Positions 1 to 9,784 are shown, numbered from the stretch's first letter. The stretch: 64,000 bases of DNA from Anaerocolumna cellulosilytica (GCF_014218335.1 NZ_AP023367.1:4707501-4771500); one strand, 5' to 3'. A program made the numbers and translations. Notes: generated by a model from the sequence alone, not told the origin.

Positions 1-1
1 C

Positions 2-2209
2 TTGCATTTTGACTGCAATTCAGCAGTTCAGAAGAATAATAAAGCCTTTGACCAGCTTCGTGAGACCATAGCCAGGTTAATCCAGTTGACTTCCAGTTCC
101 CCCCACACACAGTTCCTCAGGCTTTCCTATGCTTATCATATCTTATATTTGTTGCTACTTCATTTTGTGAGCCATAATCCTGGAAAAGTACGCCCTCTCA
201 AACATATGGAACGCTTAAAGAGAGTTATCCGGTATATAGAAGAAAACTACCAAAGAGATATCTCATTAACAGAAATTGCAGAAATGGAAGCCTTGACTCC
301 TCCCTATTTATCCTCCTTCTTTGAAAAGAACATGGAAATATCCCTTACAAGCTATATTGCTAACATCCGTTTAAACCATTCATTTACCTATCTAATGGAT
401 ACGGATATGTCTATAGAAGAAATAGCCGAAGCTTGTGGTTTCCCAAATCAGCGTTCTTACGCCGTCCTCTTTAAAAAGCATTACGGTATGCTTCCAAGTC
501 ATTACCGAAAAGCAAACCAAATCTCTGAAAAGGGGATTCGTTCTCTTCCTATGAATACCTCAACCAAATATCTAAACCTTGAAAAATATGATTTTTATGA
601 AAAGCTTTCTTCTTACTTTCATAACTCGGGAACAGTACAGGCTGCTGCTCCTATTATAGCTGTCACCTACTCTATCGAAACAAAAAAAACAGAAAACACT
701 AAAAGGCTTATGAAAAAGAATTTTTTAAATTTTTGTTCTGTTGGAAGAGCAAAAGAAATTCTCTTGGGAAACATTCAGAAAATGTTGATTACGCAGCAGG
801 AAGAAATTGGTTTTAAATTTATTAAGTTCCACGATATCTTTAGTGATGAACTTATGGTTTACAAAGAAGACACACTGGGATGTCCTCATTACAATTTCAC
901 AATGCTTGATGAGGTATTTGATTTTATATTGAGTATTCATCTAATGCCATTAGTACAACTGTCCTTTATGCCAAAGGCATTGGCTAAAGACCCTGCTTTA
1001 ACTATATTCTCCCTTCCCTTTTGTGTCAGTGAACCAAAAGATGAAAAAAAATGGTCCGATTTGATTACCGCCTTTGTGAATCATTTATTAGAGCGTTATG
1101 GGTATAATGAAGTATCCCAATGGATATTTACCTTCTGGAATGAAACGATGACAGGGCATCCTTTTGATTTTAAAGAAGTGGATACTTTCCTCCGTTTATA
1201 CAAAATCACTTTCGAAAGTGTAAAAACCTGCAATCCTAATCTCCTATTTGCTTCTACATCCTATTTAAGCAATACATTTCCCTCAGCAAAGTATGACTAT
1301 TATTTAGATTTTGCTGCTGTAAATAACTGTAGACCTGATGTATACCTGTTTCATTTTTATCCGATTTCTCCCCAGTCTCCAAAGATTAAATCTGATAAAA
1401 GTACTGAAACCTTTTCTATACCCTTAAATGGTATCGTTTCAAAGGATCCGGACATCTTCCGCTCCTATTTAAAAATGCTGAATGAGCATTTACCCGACAG
1501 AAATGCTCTTCCTCTTTATATCACAGAATGGAATTTAAGCTCCTCACACAGGGAATGGTTGAATGATACCTGTTACGCGGCCGCTTATATAATTCGAAAT
1601 ATTTGCAGAAATCATGAATTGGCTGATAGTTTTTGTCATTGGGCTTTAACGGATTGGATTGAGGAACTGGATTTTCCCAATGAATTATTCCATGGAGGAG
1701 TTGGACATTTTACGAAAAACGGAATAAAGAAACCGGTCTACTACGCGTATCAGTTTTTATCAGAATTAGGGGATGAATTTCTATCAGAGGGTGAAGGTTA
1801 CTTTGTAACTAAAAGTAGAAAAGACTATAGAATTATTTTATATAACTATTTTGATGTTTCTGATTCCTACCAGGAGGGTATTAATTTTAATATAGGCTTC
1901 ACAAACCGTTATGAGGTTTTTCCTGACACTGCCGCTAAAGAATTTCATCTGAAATTAATGGATATGGAGCAGGGGGATTATCTGGTAACCGAAAAGATTG
2001 TAAACAGAACATATGGAAGCTGTTATGATAAATGGGTCGAGATGGGTTCTATGTCTTTGTCCACATCAGAAGAAATCTGTACCTTAAGTGATTTATCCAG
2101 ACCATTTATAAAAAAATCGAAGCTTTCTTCTGAACAATATGTTATAAATTATTACAGCACTCTAGAACCTCATGAAATACGGCTTGTAATCTTAGAGAAG
2201 ATACTCTAG
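2..2209 (+). CDS. AraC-family regulator fused to a GH39-like (beta-xylosidase) domain, 5' truncated
   Basis: The reading frame is open from the window edge, so the N-terminus (probably a cupin-type sensor) is missing. Visible residues about 70-170 form two AraC helix-turn-helix motifs, including the typical SIEEIAEACGFPNQRSYAVL region. The rest resembles glycoside hydrolase family 39. A WNE motif places the expected acid/base at about Glu381, and ITEWN places the expected nucleophile at about Glu509. In related Lachnospiraceae regulators the GH39-like part is thought to act as a sugar sensor, though both catalytic Glu residues are kept here. It probably controls xylan or xyloside use. It is chromosomal, lies outside the mobile element and converges on lysS. 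The fusion is clear; the regulon is unknown. Confidence 0.88.
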   Translation: MHFDCNSAVQKNNKAFDQLRETIARLIQLTSSSPHTQFLRLSYAYHILYLLLLHFVSHNPGKVRPLKHMERLKRVIRYIEENYQRDISLTEIAEMEALTPPYLSSFFEKNMEISLTSYIANIRLNHSFTYLMDTDMSIEEIAEACGFPNQRSYAVLFKKHYGMLPSHYRKANQISEKGIRSLPMNTSTKYLNLEKYDFYEKLSSYFHNSGTVQAAAPIIAVTYSIETKKTENTKRLMKKNFLNFCSVGRAKEILLGNIQKMLITQQEEIGFKFIKFHDIFSDELMVYKEDTLGCPHYNFTMLDEVFDFILSIHLMPLVQLSFMPKALAKDPALTIFSLPFCVSEPKDEKKWSDLITAFVNHLLERYGYNEVSQWIFTFWNETMTGHPFDFKEVDTFLRLYKITFESVKTCNPNLLFASTSYLSNTFPSAKYDYYLDFAAVNNCRPDVYLFHFYPISPQSPKIKSDKSTETFSIPLNGIVSKDPDIFRSYLKMLNEHLPDRNALPLYITEWNLSSSHREWLNDTCYAAAYIIRNICRNHELADSFCHWALTDWIEELDFPNELFHGGVGHFTKNGIKKPVYYAYQFLSELGDEFLSEGEGYFVTKSRKDYRIILYNYFDVSDSYQEGINFNIGFTNRYEVFPDTAAKEFHLKLMDMEQGDYLVTEKIVNRTYGSCYDKWVEMGSMSLSTSEEICTLSDLSRPFIKKSKLSSEQYVINYYSTLEPHEIRLVILEKIL

Positions 2210-2251
2210 AAGGATACATCAATACTTCGAACTATACACAGTTCAATTAAT

Positions 2252-2306
2252 AAGAAAGGACTCAATATATGTTAACAAAATACATATACTGAGTCCTTTC
2301 TTTTTT
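2252..2306. terminator. Rho-independent terminator, possibly bidirectional
   Basis: A 20-bp inverted repeat (2252-2271 with 2283-2302, one mismatch) is followed by a T run on the plus strand. It ends the AraC/GH39 gene. Before the mobile element inserted it would also have lain directly downstream of the converging lysS gene. Confidence 0.85.
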
Positions 2307-2388
2307 AGAATCCGTTTCTTGAACTCTATGAAATTTGGTGCAGTTTTAGTGCAGCACTTAACACTCTACAACACCCATTTTATAAGTT

Positions 2389-2418
2389 TTATTTGTCTAA
2401 TGATTTCATCGTCGGGAA
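2389..2418 (-). other. Displaced native 3' end of lysS (last codons and stop)
   Basis: Read on the minus strand, these 30 bases encode FPTMKSLDK followed by TAA. This is the conserved C-terminus of lysyl-tRNA synthetase, and nothing of the gene lies upstream. The intact lysS at 59612-61102 ends FPTMKSLEK-stop with different codons after the shared 14 bases. The simplest reading is that the element inserted at these codons, gave lysS a substitute tail, and left the host's original tail here. Confidence 0.88.
2405..2418. repeat. Left attachment-site core (attL), 14-bp direct repeat
   Basis: TTCATCGTCGGGAA is identical to 59628-59641. It corresponds to the lysS codons for FPTM plus the first bases of the next codon. 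Tyrosine integrases commonly recombine at the 3' end of conserved genes, and the integrase gene begins its 3' end about 180 bp away. Confidence 0.9.
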
Positions 2419-2449
2419 TACTCTCCGAGCTAGATTAGTATCACCAATT

Positions 2450-2511
2450 GTACCTGATTATTCAGTATTTAAGCTATTTTCTTAAAAGTATTATCACTTA
2501 CTATCAGGTAC
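2450..2511. repeat. 9-bp inverted repeat near the left end of the element
   Basis: GTACCTGAT at 2450-2458 is the reverse complement of ATCAGGTAC at 2503-2511, with 44 bases between. It lies between the attachment core and the integrase gene, so it could be a recombination-protein site or a weak terminator for the integrase. No T run supports the terminator reading strongly. Confidence 0.4.
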
Positions 2512-2527
2512 CATAAAATCAAAAAAA

Positions 2528-2564
2528 GTTGTCATTTTGTTGTCTTTCCTAATTTCTTGTTGTC
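2528..2564. repeat. Three GTTGTC direct repeats, possible integrase arm sites (left)
   Basis: GTTGTC occurs at 2528, 2539 and 2559, that is 11 and 20 bp apart, about one and two helical turns. Two copies extend to TTGTTGTC. Tn916-type integrases bind short direct repeats inside the element ends through their N-terminal domain, so these are candidate arm-type sites. This is inferred from position and spacing. Confidence 0.5.
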
Positions 2565-2595
2565 CTCTATAAGAAGCCTATTTAAAGACTCTTTT

Positions 2596-3830
2596 CTAAA
2601 ATACATCCAAGTTTCGTGCTAGGTTTTCAATCGCTTCTTGTTTCTTTGAATCAGTTACTTCTGCATAGATATCCATAGTGGTCTCAATACTTGCATGACC
2701 CATAATTGCCTGGATTACCTTTACGTTTGTTTCATTCTCGCAAAAGCGAGAACAGAATGTGTGCCTTAAGTGGTGACAAGAGAAATGCGGAATAATGATA
2801 GGTTGTCTTTTTTCTTTCTTTGCATTAATAATCTCATCAGCGTTATATGCTTCTAAGATTCTACGAATCGCTCGATTCACAGCTAACGGATTATGAATCG
2901 TGTTAAAACGATTGGTAAAGATAAATCCTGTCATTCCATCAACGACTGTACTGCAAAAACCATCTTCCTTCTGTCTCTCATATTCTGACTGAAGTGCGTC
3001 ATATACCGGCTGCATAATCGGTAGTTTTCTAATACCTGCATTTGTTTTAGGAAGTGATACCTTAAACTCACACTTATAAGTATCTGTTCTTCTCGGATAA
3101 TAAGTCATGCTATGATTGATATCAATCAGGCGAGATCCCATATCCACATCCTGCCACCTTAGTCCTACAACCTCACCAATACGACACCCCGTTCCCAATA
3201 ATACTGTAAAGAACGGACTCCAGTGACAAAATACCGGGCTTGTCGCAATATAATTCATGAATGCTCTCTGTTGCTCCAACGTTAGTGCATGTCTTACGCC
3301 TTTATTCTTACCACCCTTTTTCTTGATCTCAGCCATCACTCTATCACTCGGATTATTCCGAATAATATCATCACGTACTGCTAATTGAAATGTTGGGTGA
3401 AGTACCGTGTGAATAGTCTCCAATGTATTAATATGAATTTTCTTTTCATTCAACAAGTCATAATAGAAATAAAGTACATCTGAATACTTTATCTCTCCTA
3501 TTTTTTTCTTTCCAAAGCCATCCCTGACAAAGTGATCATACATATACGTGTAATTCGTATATGTCGTCTCTCTAAGTTCAGACTTAGTAGAAATATACCT
3601 GTCAAAAACAAAATTTAAATCCGCATTACCTGCAACATAAACATCAAGTCCATCCAGCTGATCCTTAATAAGTTTTCCTCACGTTCCCTTAACTTTTTCA
3701 AATCTTTTGAATAGATAAATCTTCTATTCCCATAAGGGTCTGTGTAACCATAGGCGTATCTGTTGTCGATTTCCCGATATATCTCACCTTTTCTCAAGGC
3801 TCTTCCTTTATTATCTTTTCGTGCTGCCAT
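2596..3830 (-). pseudogene. int: Tn916-type tyrosine integrase, interrupted by a one-base frameshift
   Basis: This enzyme would cut and join the element at attL and attR. The N-terminal part (3673-3830) has the DNRGR-type arm-binding domain with RYAYGYTDPYGNRRFIY. The rest (from about 3676 down to 2596) carries the core-binding and catalytic domains with Arg in GTGCRIGEVVGL, His/Arg in HHLRHTFC, and MGHASIETTMDIY with the nucleophilic Tyr. The two parts are in different frames. Restoring one A in the run at 3673-3676 gives a continuous protein of about 411 residues, the usual Int length, through EKLIKDQLDGLDVYVAG. There is no canonical slippery heptamer at the site, so a mutation or a homopolymer sequencing error is likelier than programmed frameshifting. 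All catalytic residues remain. Confidence 0.9.
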
Positions 3831-3869
3831 CTCTTTCTCCTTTCTAATATGAAGAAAAGAGATTCTACA

Positions 3870-4043
3870 CTACTTTTGGGATGTCCTATATAACAATTCA
3901 ATCCCTATTTTCATTGCCTGAGTCATAGTCTGATTATGAGATTCCGCATATTTCTTGAGTGCCTGATATTCGCTTTCTGTAAAACGTACAGTTACTCTGT
4001 GCAAGCTTGGATCATCGACCGTTGGTCTTCCCATCTTTGCCAT
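3870..4043 (-). CDS. Small ribbon-helix-helix-type DNA-binding protein
   Basis: This 57-residue protein begins MAKMGRPTVDDPSLHRV and contains the beta strand plus two helices expected of Arc/CopG-like ribbon-helix-helix repressors (VTVRFTESEYQALKKYAE). The start at 4043 was chosen because AAGGAGG lies 10 bases upstream; a longer frame would start before that site. It sits just upstream of the integrase gene on the same strand and probably controls int or excision. Its target is not visible. Confidence 0.65.
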   Translation of the reverse strand: MAKMGRPTVDDPSLHRVTVRFTESEYQALKKYAESHNQTMTQAMKIGIELLYRTSQK

Positions 4044-4137
4044 GTATATGCATCCTCCTTCATAACATGTATTAATCACACTTCATGTCGGACATTTTGT
4101 CAATAGATAGTGTTAAATTTCTTATGTGTTTTACTAA

Positions 4138-4326
4138 TTACTCTCTTATACGAAATGTCTCCAGATACTCTTCAAAAATGTCACAATTTACTAATACGAG
4201 CTTATTTAGCTTATATATAGCATTAGCTTCTTTTGCCATTTCTTCAAATTTAGACTGACACATCGAGTACAACTCAGCACCTACTTTATATCTAACAAAT
4301 CGCTTCTGATTTATTTTCTTCTGCAC
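4138..4326 (-). CDS. DUF6462-like small protein, possible excisionase or regulator
   Basis: 62 residues with a GTG start after AGGAGGGG. The sequence (KRFVRYKVGAELYSMCQSKF, then a helix and VNCDIFEEYLETFRI) matches my memory of the DUF6462 family, which commonly sits next to clostridial ICE integrases. The pattern of a basic strand, a helix carrying YSMCQSKF and a C-terminal wing resembles MerR/Xis-type winged helices, so a recombination directionality factor is a reasonable guess. Function is not established. Confidence 0.6.
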   Translation of the reverse strand: MQKKINQKRFVRYKVGAELYSMCQSKFEEMAKEANAIYKLNKLVLVNCDIFEEYLETFRIRE

Positions 4327-4423
4327 ATAGCATCCCCTCCTTTATCGAGCACTCTCGGAAACTCTACACGTCCTGAGTTTGCTCATTTTTTTAATATTTT
4401 GCTTTTAGCTTTCACCCCTATGT

Positions 4424-4654
4424 TTAATGCATTTTATTTGATATTTTTTCAAAAAGTAGTTGACGATCGGGATAGAACAGTACCTCAATGTCGCGAATTG
4501 TTAAAGATTCTGGAATTGGCCATGCCAGTTCACGCGCTTCTGTTAGCTTTAACACATCAGAAACGGTATTACGTGAGCAACGGATACTATTTGCAATACC
4601 CACGTTGCTAAAATTCAGACTTTTCAGTCTGATGATTTCTCGATAATCAACCAT
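4424..4654 (-). pseudogene. IS21-family transposase IstA, N-terminal remnant
   Basis: 76 residues beginning MVDYREIIRLKSLNFSN, followed by a helix-turn-helix (VGIANSIRCSRNTVSDVL) and the WPIPESLTIRDIEVLFYP stretch seen at the start of IS21 IstA proteins. IstA is normally 400-500 residues with a DDE domain. Here the frame ends right after the HTH, and no IstB follows. A good RBS (AGGAGG) survives. It is a decayed insertion sequence at the edge of the A+T-rich cargo. Confidence 0.75.
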
Positions 4655-4847
4655 GGTTATCGTCCTCCTAAGTGAATTTACACATATATCATGTGCATGT
4701 ATTCATTATAGGAGTTGCACTGGAGAGCGGAAATACCTGCTCTGTAAGTGGTAAACTATAACCAGCAGATTTAGGAATATGCACCCTTGCGTTTTTTTTA
4801 CCGAAAAAGACAGCAAATTCAATACTTTAAGATCTGTTCAGCAGGTA

Positions 4848-6446
4848 CTATTTATATAACGATAAAGAAAAAATGTGAATATTGTTGCAATCTGGAAGTG
4901 TTATTGAATCTAGTTTCTTTTCATTCTTCAATTTTATGACTTTAGCAAAGATATGCCCCTTAAACCACTCAATTAATTCTATGCCACTTTTTGTACGATG
5001 ATAGCTATTACCTTCCCAGACAACAGATTCTCCATATAATGGAGTTGACAGCGACCAATCTGACATATTAAATGTTACAACTTCAACATTCTCTTCACAA
5101 TAATTTAAAACAAGTTCGGCTGATTGGTTCCCCCACTCGGCACAACCAACAAAAACAATATATGAATACTGACCTTCTGGAAACGAAATGCTTTGTTTTG
5201 AACATGAAATATTATCATTATCCGTATCCGTAAGAATTGGAAATTGAAATTTAATATTATTTATATCCCAGTATTGATTATTAGGTAATCCTTCTGCCAG
5301 AATAAACTCTTCTATCCCTGTTAAATCAGCCTTACTATTAGAATTTAAATTTAAACTAAATCCTTTATTATTAAAATATGCTGAAATATCTATATAACAA
5401 ACATCTTTTCCCTCTAATTGTACAACTTCTAAATCTTCTAAAATATCATCATTATTCTCAACTTGTATAAAAGTCAAGTCGTCACTAGTATCTATTATGT
5501 TCGTCAACTGTTTACATACATTTTCTTCTAGCTCAGCGAGTTCATTTATCTTTTCAGCTACAATTTCTCTTTTTGCTTCAAAATTATTCTTGTATATAGA
5601 CTTATTTATTATAGTCCAAATACATAACCATCTATCTGATATCTTTATAAATTTTTCTGAATATTCTTTTAGTGGTTTTGCATTATGATAATTTACAAAA
5701 TAATCAAGTGTACGTGAAAACAAAAATCTTGAACGATGTAAATTTTGAATTTTCTCTACTAGATCAATATCCCCAGTATTAAGGTTCTCTCTGTTGCAAA
5801 TCATATAGTTATGTGCATTTCTTAAAAAGTTAGAAACTTCTTTCATTTTTCTAAATGCATCACTGTTATTTAACTTACAAGTAATTTTTGATATGATTCC
5901 TCTCCAGTCAAGCGTACTATATTCATCATGACTAATTGAAAATGTTTGCATTCCTCTATATCCCAAAAGAAAAACTTCGTATGGTATTTTAGAAACTTCA
6001 TTCAAATAATGAACATCAAGACAATATACATTTTGTTCCGTATCATCATATCCTACGATTAAAAAAGGGTAATAATTTTGCTTTTCATTGGAAAATGACC
6101 ATGGAATATTCTCCCCTTTTATACTAGTACAAATAGGATATCCTTTATTAATTTCTGTATAAATAGTTTGCATAATTGTAGAATTATCGATAAGCATGGG
6201 ATCATATGATCTCACTTTGATTCCATGGTATTGCTCTAATAATAGAATATCATCGCCAGCAGTATCAAGTGTTATTCTCTCCCCAATTAATTGGGGTTTA
6301 TGTTTTGAATCTTCTATCAAATCGAATTTCCAAAATTGCGAAAACATCATTTCAAAACGTCTTCCCAACCAAACAGCAGTAGTCGCTAGTATAGTTTCAT
6401 AACATCTCATTTCACGATTTTTTTCAATTTTAATATCTAAGATCAT
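4848..6446 (-). CDS. BtrH-like (papain-fold acyltransferase-like) protein with a C-terminal extension
   Basis: 532 residues. The first ~190 resemble the butirosin BtrH N-terminal family, cysteine-peptidase-like proteins. In BtrH the domain moves an acyl group from an acyl carrier protein to an amine. The expected Cys is in MRCYETILATT (about Cys15), and the DDTEQNVYCLDVHY strand matches the family. The usual His before this strand is replaced (NYYPFLIVGYDD), so activity is doubtful. Residues ~190-330 are helical; ~340-530 look like a beta-rich domain. The start is uncertain, since AAAGGAG lies about 35 bases before the ATG. A second BtrH-like gene lies at 10142-11128, with a thioesterase and methyltransferase between. 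Confidence 0.55.
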   Translation of the reverse strand: MILDIKIEKNREMRCYETILATTAVWLGRRFEMMFSQFWKFDLIEDSKHKPQLIGERITLDTAGDDILLLEQYHGIKVRSYDPMLIDNSTIMQTIYTEINKGYPICTSIKGENIPWSFSNEKQNYYPFLIVGYDDTEQNVYCLDVHYLNEVSKIPYEVFLLGYRGMQTFSISHDEYSTLDWRGIISKITCKLNNSDAFRKMKEVSNFLRNAHNYMICNRENLNTGDIDLVEKIQNLHRSRFLFSRTLDYFVNYHNAKPLKEYSEKFIKISDRWLCIWTIINKSIYKNNFEAKREIVAEKINELAELEENVCKQLTNIIDTSDDLTFIQVENNDDILEDLEVVQLEGKDVCYIDISAYFNNKGFSLNLNSNSKADLTGIEEFILAEGLPNNQYWDINNIKFQFPILTDTDNDNISCSKQSISFPEGQYSYIVFVGCAEWGNQSAELVLNYCEENVEVVTFNMSDWSLSTPLYGESVVWEGNSYHRTKSGIELIEWFKGHIFAKVIKLKNEKKLDSITLPDCNNIHIFSLSLYK

Positions 6447-6720
6447 TTTTTGTTTTGAAATATTAAAATATGCAATACTTCTACTCCTTTCTTTTTATAA
6501 TTGTGTTTCACTTGCTAAAATTCTTATTTTTAATAATGCTGGAAACTCCTTATTAATGATGACTTGTAAAAAATCTGAATAGTCAAAAGTTTGTTGCCCT
6601 AAGAAGCCTGCAAATCTTCTGAAATATCAGGCTGTTCCTGCTTGTTTTGAATAAATCGTATTATGCTTAAATTGGGCTTTTTATCCATAATTCGAAAAAT
6701 ATTCTGCCTTAAATAGCACA
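6447..6720. other. A+T-rich intergenic stretch without a recognisable gene
   Basis: No frame with an RBS is visible. It probably holds the promoter of the BtrH-like gene and the edge of the neighbouring transposase wreck. Confidence 0.4.
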
Positions 6721-8020
6721 TTACTGTTGCTTCAGACACGATAGCTTTGGATGGTGTCCGTAGAAATCGAAATGTTTTGTCTGAATATCTTTGGAAAAGG
6801 AAAGGGATATCATTTGAAGCAGACCCATTGCAATGCAGCTGAACATAACATACCCTTCGATGGCTTTGACTGTCAACTGGATTTTTTCCTGTTCCTGGGG
6901 ATTGCTTATGTCTTCAATTGGAGGCTTTTCATTCTTTTTTAGATATCGTTTCAATTTAGGCATGGACTTACTCCAAAATTGATAGCTGAATCCACCAATC
7001 ATCTGCTTCAGCTCACGAAAGATGCATTCGATTTTGAATCGATTCTATAAAGGCGTATGATTGCGGCAGAGTCTAGTGTAAGGTCAGTACTAACTAGAAT
7101 GCATTGTATATTGTTATATTCTACCAGAACAAACCGTAATTCCTTATAAAGCTTCTGTCCCCACAGTAGGTTAGTGCAATAATAACGGATAGATTCCTGC
7201 TTTCCATACAGCATTGCAGTTGTTTCATGGAACTCATTTGATTTACTGGAAAACAGTTCCTTTAACTTCACAGTATCACCTTTTTTGATGGCCTGCCTCG
7301 GCCGGGTTTCTTTTCCTTTGGCTATTGATATGCCATACAGGACTTTTTTGCTTTAGAAATAAGGTGCATTATTGCATCTTCCGAATGATTGCACTGTTCC
7401 AATTGTACCAATGCAGGAACAGAAAGAAAGTAACGGTTAAGTAAAAGAAGTGATTTGCCAAATGTTTTCGCAGCCTCATAACCATTTTCAATCATCTGAA
7501 CCATATGAGTACGGGGTTGTTCTTCCTTTGCTTTCCAAGATAGAATAGTCTGGATACCATCTTGAAAATTGACATGAAGCGGAATACAAAACCATTTAGA
7601 AACATTTCCTGCAAGAACACCAAACATGTACCCGAAGATGTATTCAGGTTTTGAGGAGTTTTCGGATTCCTGAAATAGTTTTTTAACTCCCGGCATATGT
7701 CTGCCTTCTTTTGCTTGCTTCACACCATCACCAATGAGGATAGTGTACCCTTCTTCTTTATAAAGAGGAGCAGAGGAATTTACAACTTCAAACCACTTGA
7801 GCTTGATTGATTCAAGACTCCAGGAAGAAGCACGGAAGAAATGATTCATAGTATCATAAATCTTTGAACTCAGGGCAAGGTCACGAATAACGGAGGTAGT
7901 TCCAATCTTATCGGAACGAATCATAAATCCAACAATAATTACGACAAACCATTGAAATGCTGATTGTCTGGAAAAGCACGATTTAAAGTTGTTAAAAATT
8001 TTATCAATATATTCAAGCAT
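6721..8020 (-). pseudogene. Degenerate DDE-type transposase in three frame fragments
   Basis: Three successive minus-strand fragments (7322-8020, 7008-7271 and 6721-7002) read as the N-terminal, middle and C-terminal parts of one transposase of about 430 residues. The first has an N-terminal helical domain, then LIGDGVKQAKEGRHMPGVKK with the first catalytic Asp, and PEYIFGYMFGVLAG. The middle has KLYKELRFVLVEYN, and the last has a helical tail. Stops and frameshifts separate them, so the enzyme is dead. It looks like an IS4-related (DDE superfamily) element; the exact family is not certain and no terminal inverted repeats were found. Confidence 0.75.
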
Positions 8021-8192
8021 AGTTTATAGTCAATCACTCAAAAGTATGGTAAACTAACCACTAGATAACTCTTTTGACGATTTTTATCCTTTATAGAGTA
8101 GTGACTTTTAGGATACTATAAAATGACTTGAAAGGGTTATTTTTTATTGAAAACTTTTGACTGTGCAGAAAATGTAGGTAACTTTATTATAT

Positions 8193-8897
8193 TCATATAT
8201 ATTTTTCAAGCATGTCGTTTACCTGCTGAACTACTCTTTGACAATTATCAAATAAATAAAAATGGTTTCCAGGGAAGCTCAATATATCCGTATTTCCTGA
8301 AATATAGTTATTCCATTGTATCATTTTACTAGGTTCTATTTCGTCATCCTCCATGCCATAAAAAAACGATGCATTACAATCTAATTTATTATTATGATAT
8401 GAATATTCATACAAATTTTTAAAATCAGTTTTAATGATATTCAAATATAAGTTTAATAACTCATCACTTTCAAAGAGTATTTTGGGTGTTCCGCCTAGTT
8501 TTATAATTTCATCGCATATTTTTTCATCGGTTTCTTTATATACTGAAGCTATTCTAGATATATATTCGGGTGGTTTACTACCAGAGAAAAAAAGGTGTAC
8601 AGGCATTAGATCATTTTGGATCTGTATTCTTCTAACTAATTCATATGTTAAGATACTTCCCATACTGTGCCCAAAAATTGCATACTTTCCTGTATAAATA
8701 AAAGGTCTTATTCTAATATATAAATCAGTTACCATATCCTCTAAGCTCTGACTTAATTCCTCTGTTATTCTTCTTCCCCTTCCTTTTAATTCAAGTGGTA
8801 TGAATTCAATATTGTTATCTAAATATTTTCTCCAAGGATAATAGCTAATCGAACTCCCTCCTGCATGCGGAATGCTAAACAATCTAAGATCATTCAA
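8193..8897 (-). CDS. Type II thioesterase (GrsT/SrfAD family)
   Basis: About 234 residues with an alpha/beta hydrolase fold. These enzymes clear stalled or wrong acyl groups from carrier proteins of nonribosomal peptide or polyketide lines. Family marks are all present: FSIPHAGGSS near the N-terminus, the nucleophile elbow FGHSMGS (Ser about 78), GMEDDE with the Asp, and FPGNHFYLF with the His. A TTG start at 8897 is preferred because GGAGGTGA lies 8 bases upstream; the frame can extend five codons further. No NRPS or PKS module is in the window, so its carrier partner is missing or is the fragment at 11158-11379. Codon use is very A+T-rich, like the rest of this cargo. Confidence 0.85.
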   Translation of the reverse strand: MNDLRLFSIPHAGGSSISYYPWRKYLDNNIEFIPLELKGRGRRITEELSQSLEDMVTDLYIRIRPFIYTGKYAIFGHSMGSILTYELVRRIQIQNDLMPVHLFFSGSKPPEYISRIASVYKETDEKICDEIIKLGGTPKILFESDELLNLYLNIIKTDFKNLYEYSYHNNKLDCNASFFYGMEDDEIEPSKMIQWNNYISGNTDILSFPGNHFYLFDNCQRVVQQVNDMLEKYI

Positions 8898-9163
8898 CCT
8901 TATCACCTCCAACTTTGTATATTACTCTGTCCAACACTTAGCTTACATCTTCAACAATTCATAATCACTATAATTAAAAATAGTGGCATATTCATTGTTA
9001 TTAATTGCAATTAAAGTCTTACATTTTTTCAACTATAGTACCCTGAAGCTATTGAATATAATAAAATCATACTACTATTTAGCATTTTAATCCGCTTAAT
9101 CTCTTTTTCTTATTACTTTGATGTTTTAGATCATCAGACTATACACATTAACTACATAATAAA

Positions 9164-9784
9164 TTATGATAGATTAGTAACTTTCACTGCTCGAAGAATA
9201 CTTGCCTTTTCAACTTCTCTTATATCTGTAACTTTAAATCCACATTTATTCAATATATCTGAAATAGATGAAACCGTATCAGGGAACGCTCTGACATTAT
9301 AGTTATCATATTCAAATACCTTCTTAGAATCCTTCTCTATAGATACGATAAGCTGTCCTTGATCATACAATAAACTATTTATTTTCTTAACTAATTCTTG
9401 TTTATTCTCAATATGAAAAAATGTCAAAGTAGAATATATCGTATCAAATTGATCATCGAAATCAGTTGTTAAGATATCACCTAATACTAACTTTACATTA
9501 GAATAGTTCAGCATATGCTGTTTTGCCCGTTCAATCGTTTTTTCAGATATATCTATTCCCCAAAACTCTTTACAGCCAAACGACAATGTTATTAATGCAC
9601 ATCTCCCAGTTCCAACACCAATCTCTAAGATTCTCTTCCCTTGTGTTGGCTGTATCAAATTCCAAAATGTCTCACCATCCCATAAATCCATATACGCTTT
9701 CAATTTCGGTGGATCATTCACCGGATCATTCTCATTTTGTATCAGCATATCATAATGTTCTTGTACCGTCATAAATTTTCTCAT
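9164..9784 (-). CDS. SAM-dependent methyltransferase (class I)
   Basis: About 206 residues with the Rossmann-fold SAM-binding motif ILEIGVGTGRCALITLS, followed by FWGIDIS (acidic residue for the SAM ribose), LVLGDILTTDF and FDTIYSTLTFFHI. The ATG at 9784 follows GAGGAGG at 8 bases. It is closest to small-molecule methyltransferases of the UbiE/Methyltransf_25 type. Its place between a type II thioesterase and BtrH-like genes suggests it tailors the same small molecule. The substrate cannot be read from the sequence. Confidence 0.8.
   Translation of the reverse strand: MRKFMTVQEHYDMLIQNENDPVNDPPKLKAYMDLWDGETFWNLIQPTQGKRILEIGVGTGRCALITLSFGCKEFWGIDISEKTIERAKQHMLNYSNVKLVLGDILTTDFDDQFDTIYSTLTFFHIENKQELVKKINSLLYDQGQLIVSIEKDSKKVFEYDNYNVRAFPDTVSSISDILNKCGFKVTDIREVEKASILRAVKVTNLS

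Noticed and set aside
2405-2418. tRNA-gene attachment site
   Set aside because: No tRNA cloverleaf surrounds either copy; both copies are lysS coding sequence.
3670-3680. Programmed ribosomal frameshift in the integrase gene
   Set aside because: The sequence GAGGAAAACTTA lacks an X-XXY-YYZ slippery heptamer; a lost A is a simpler account.
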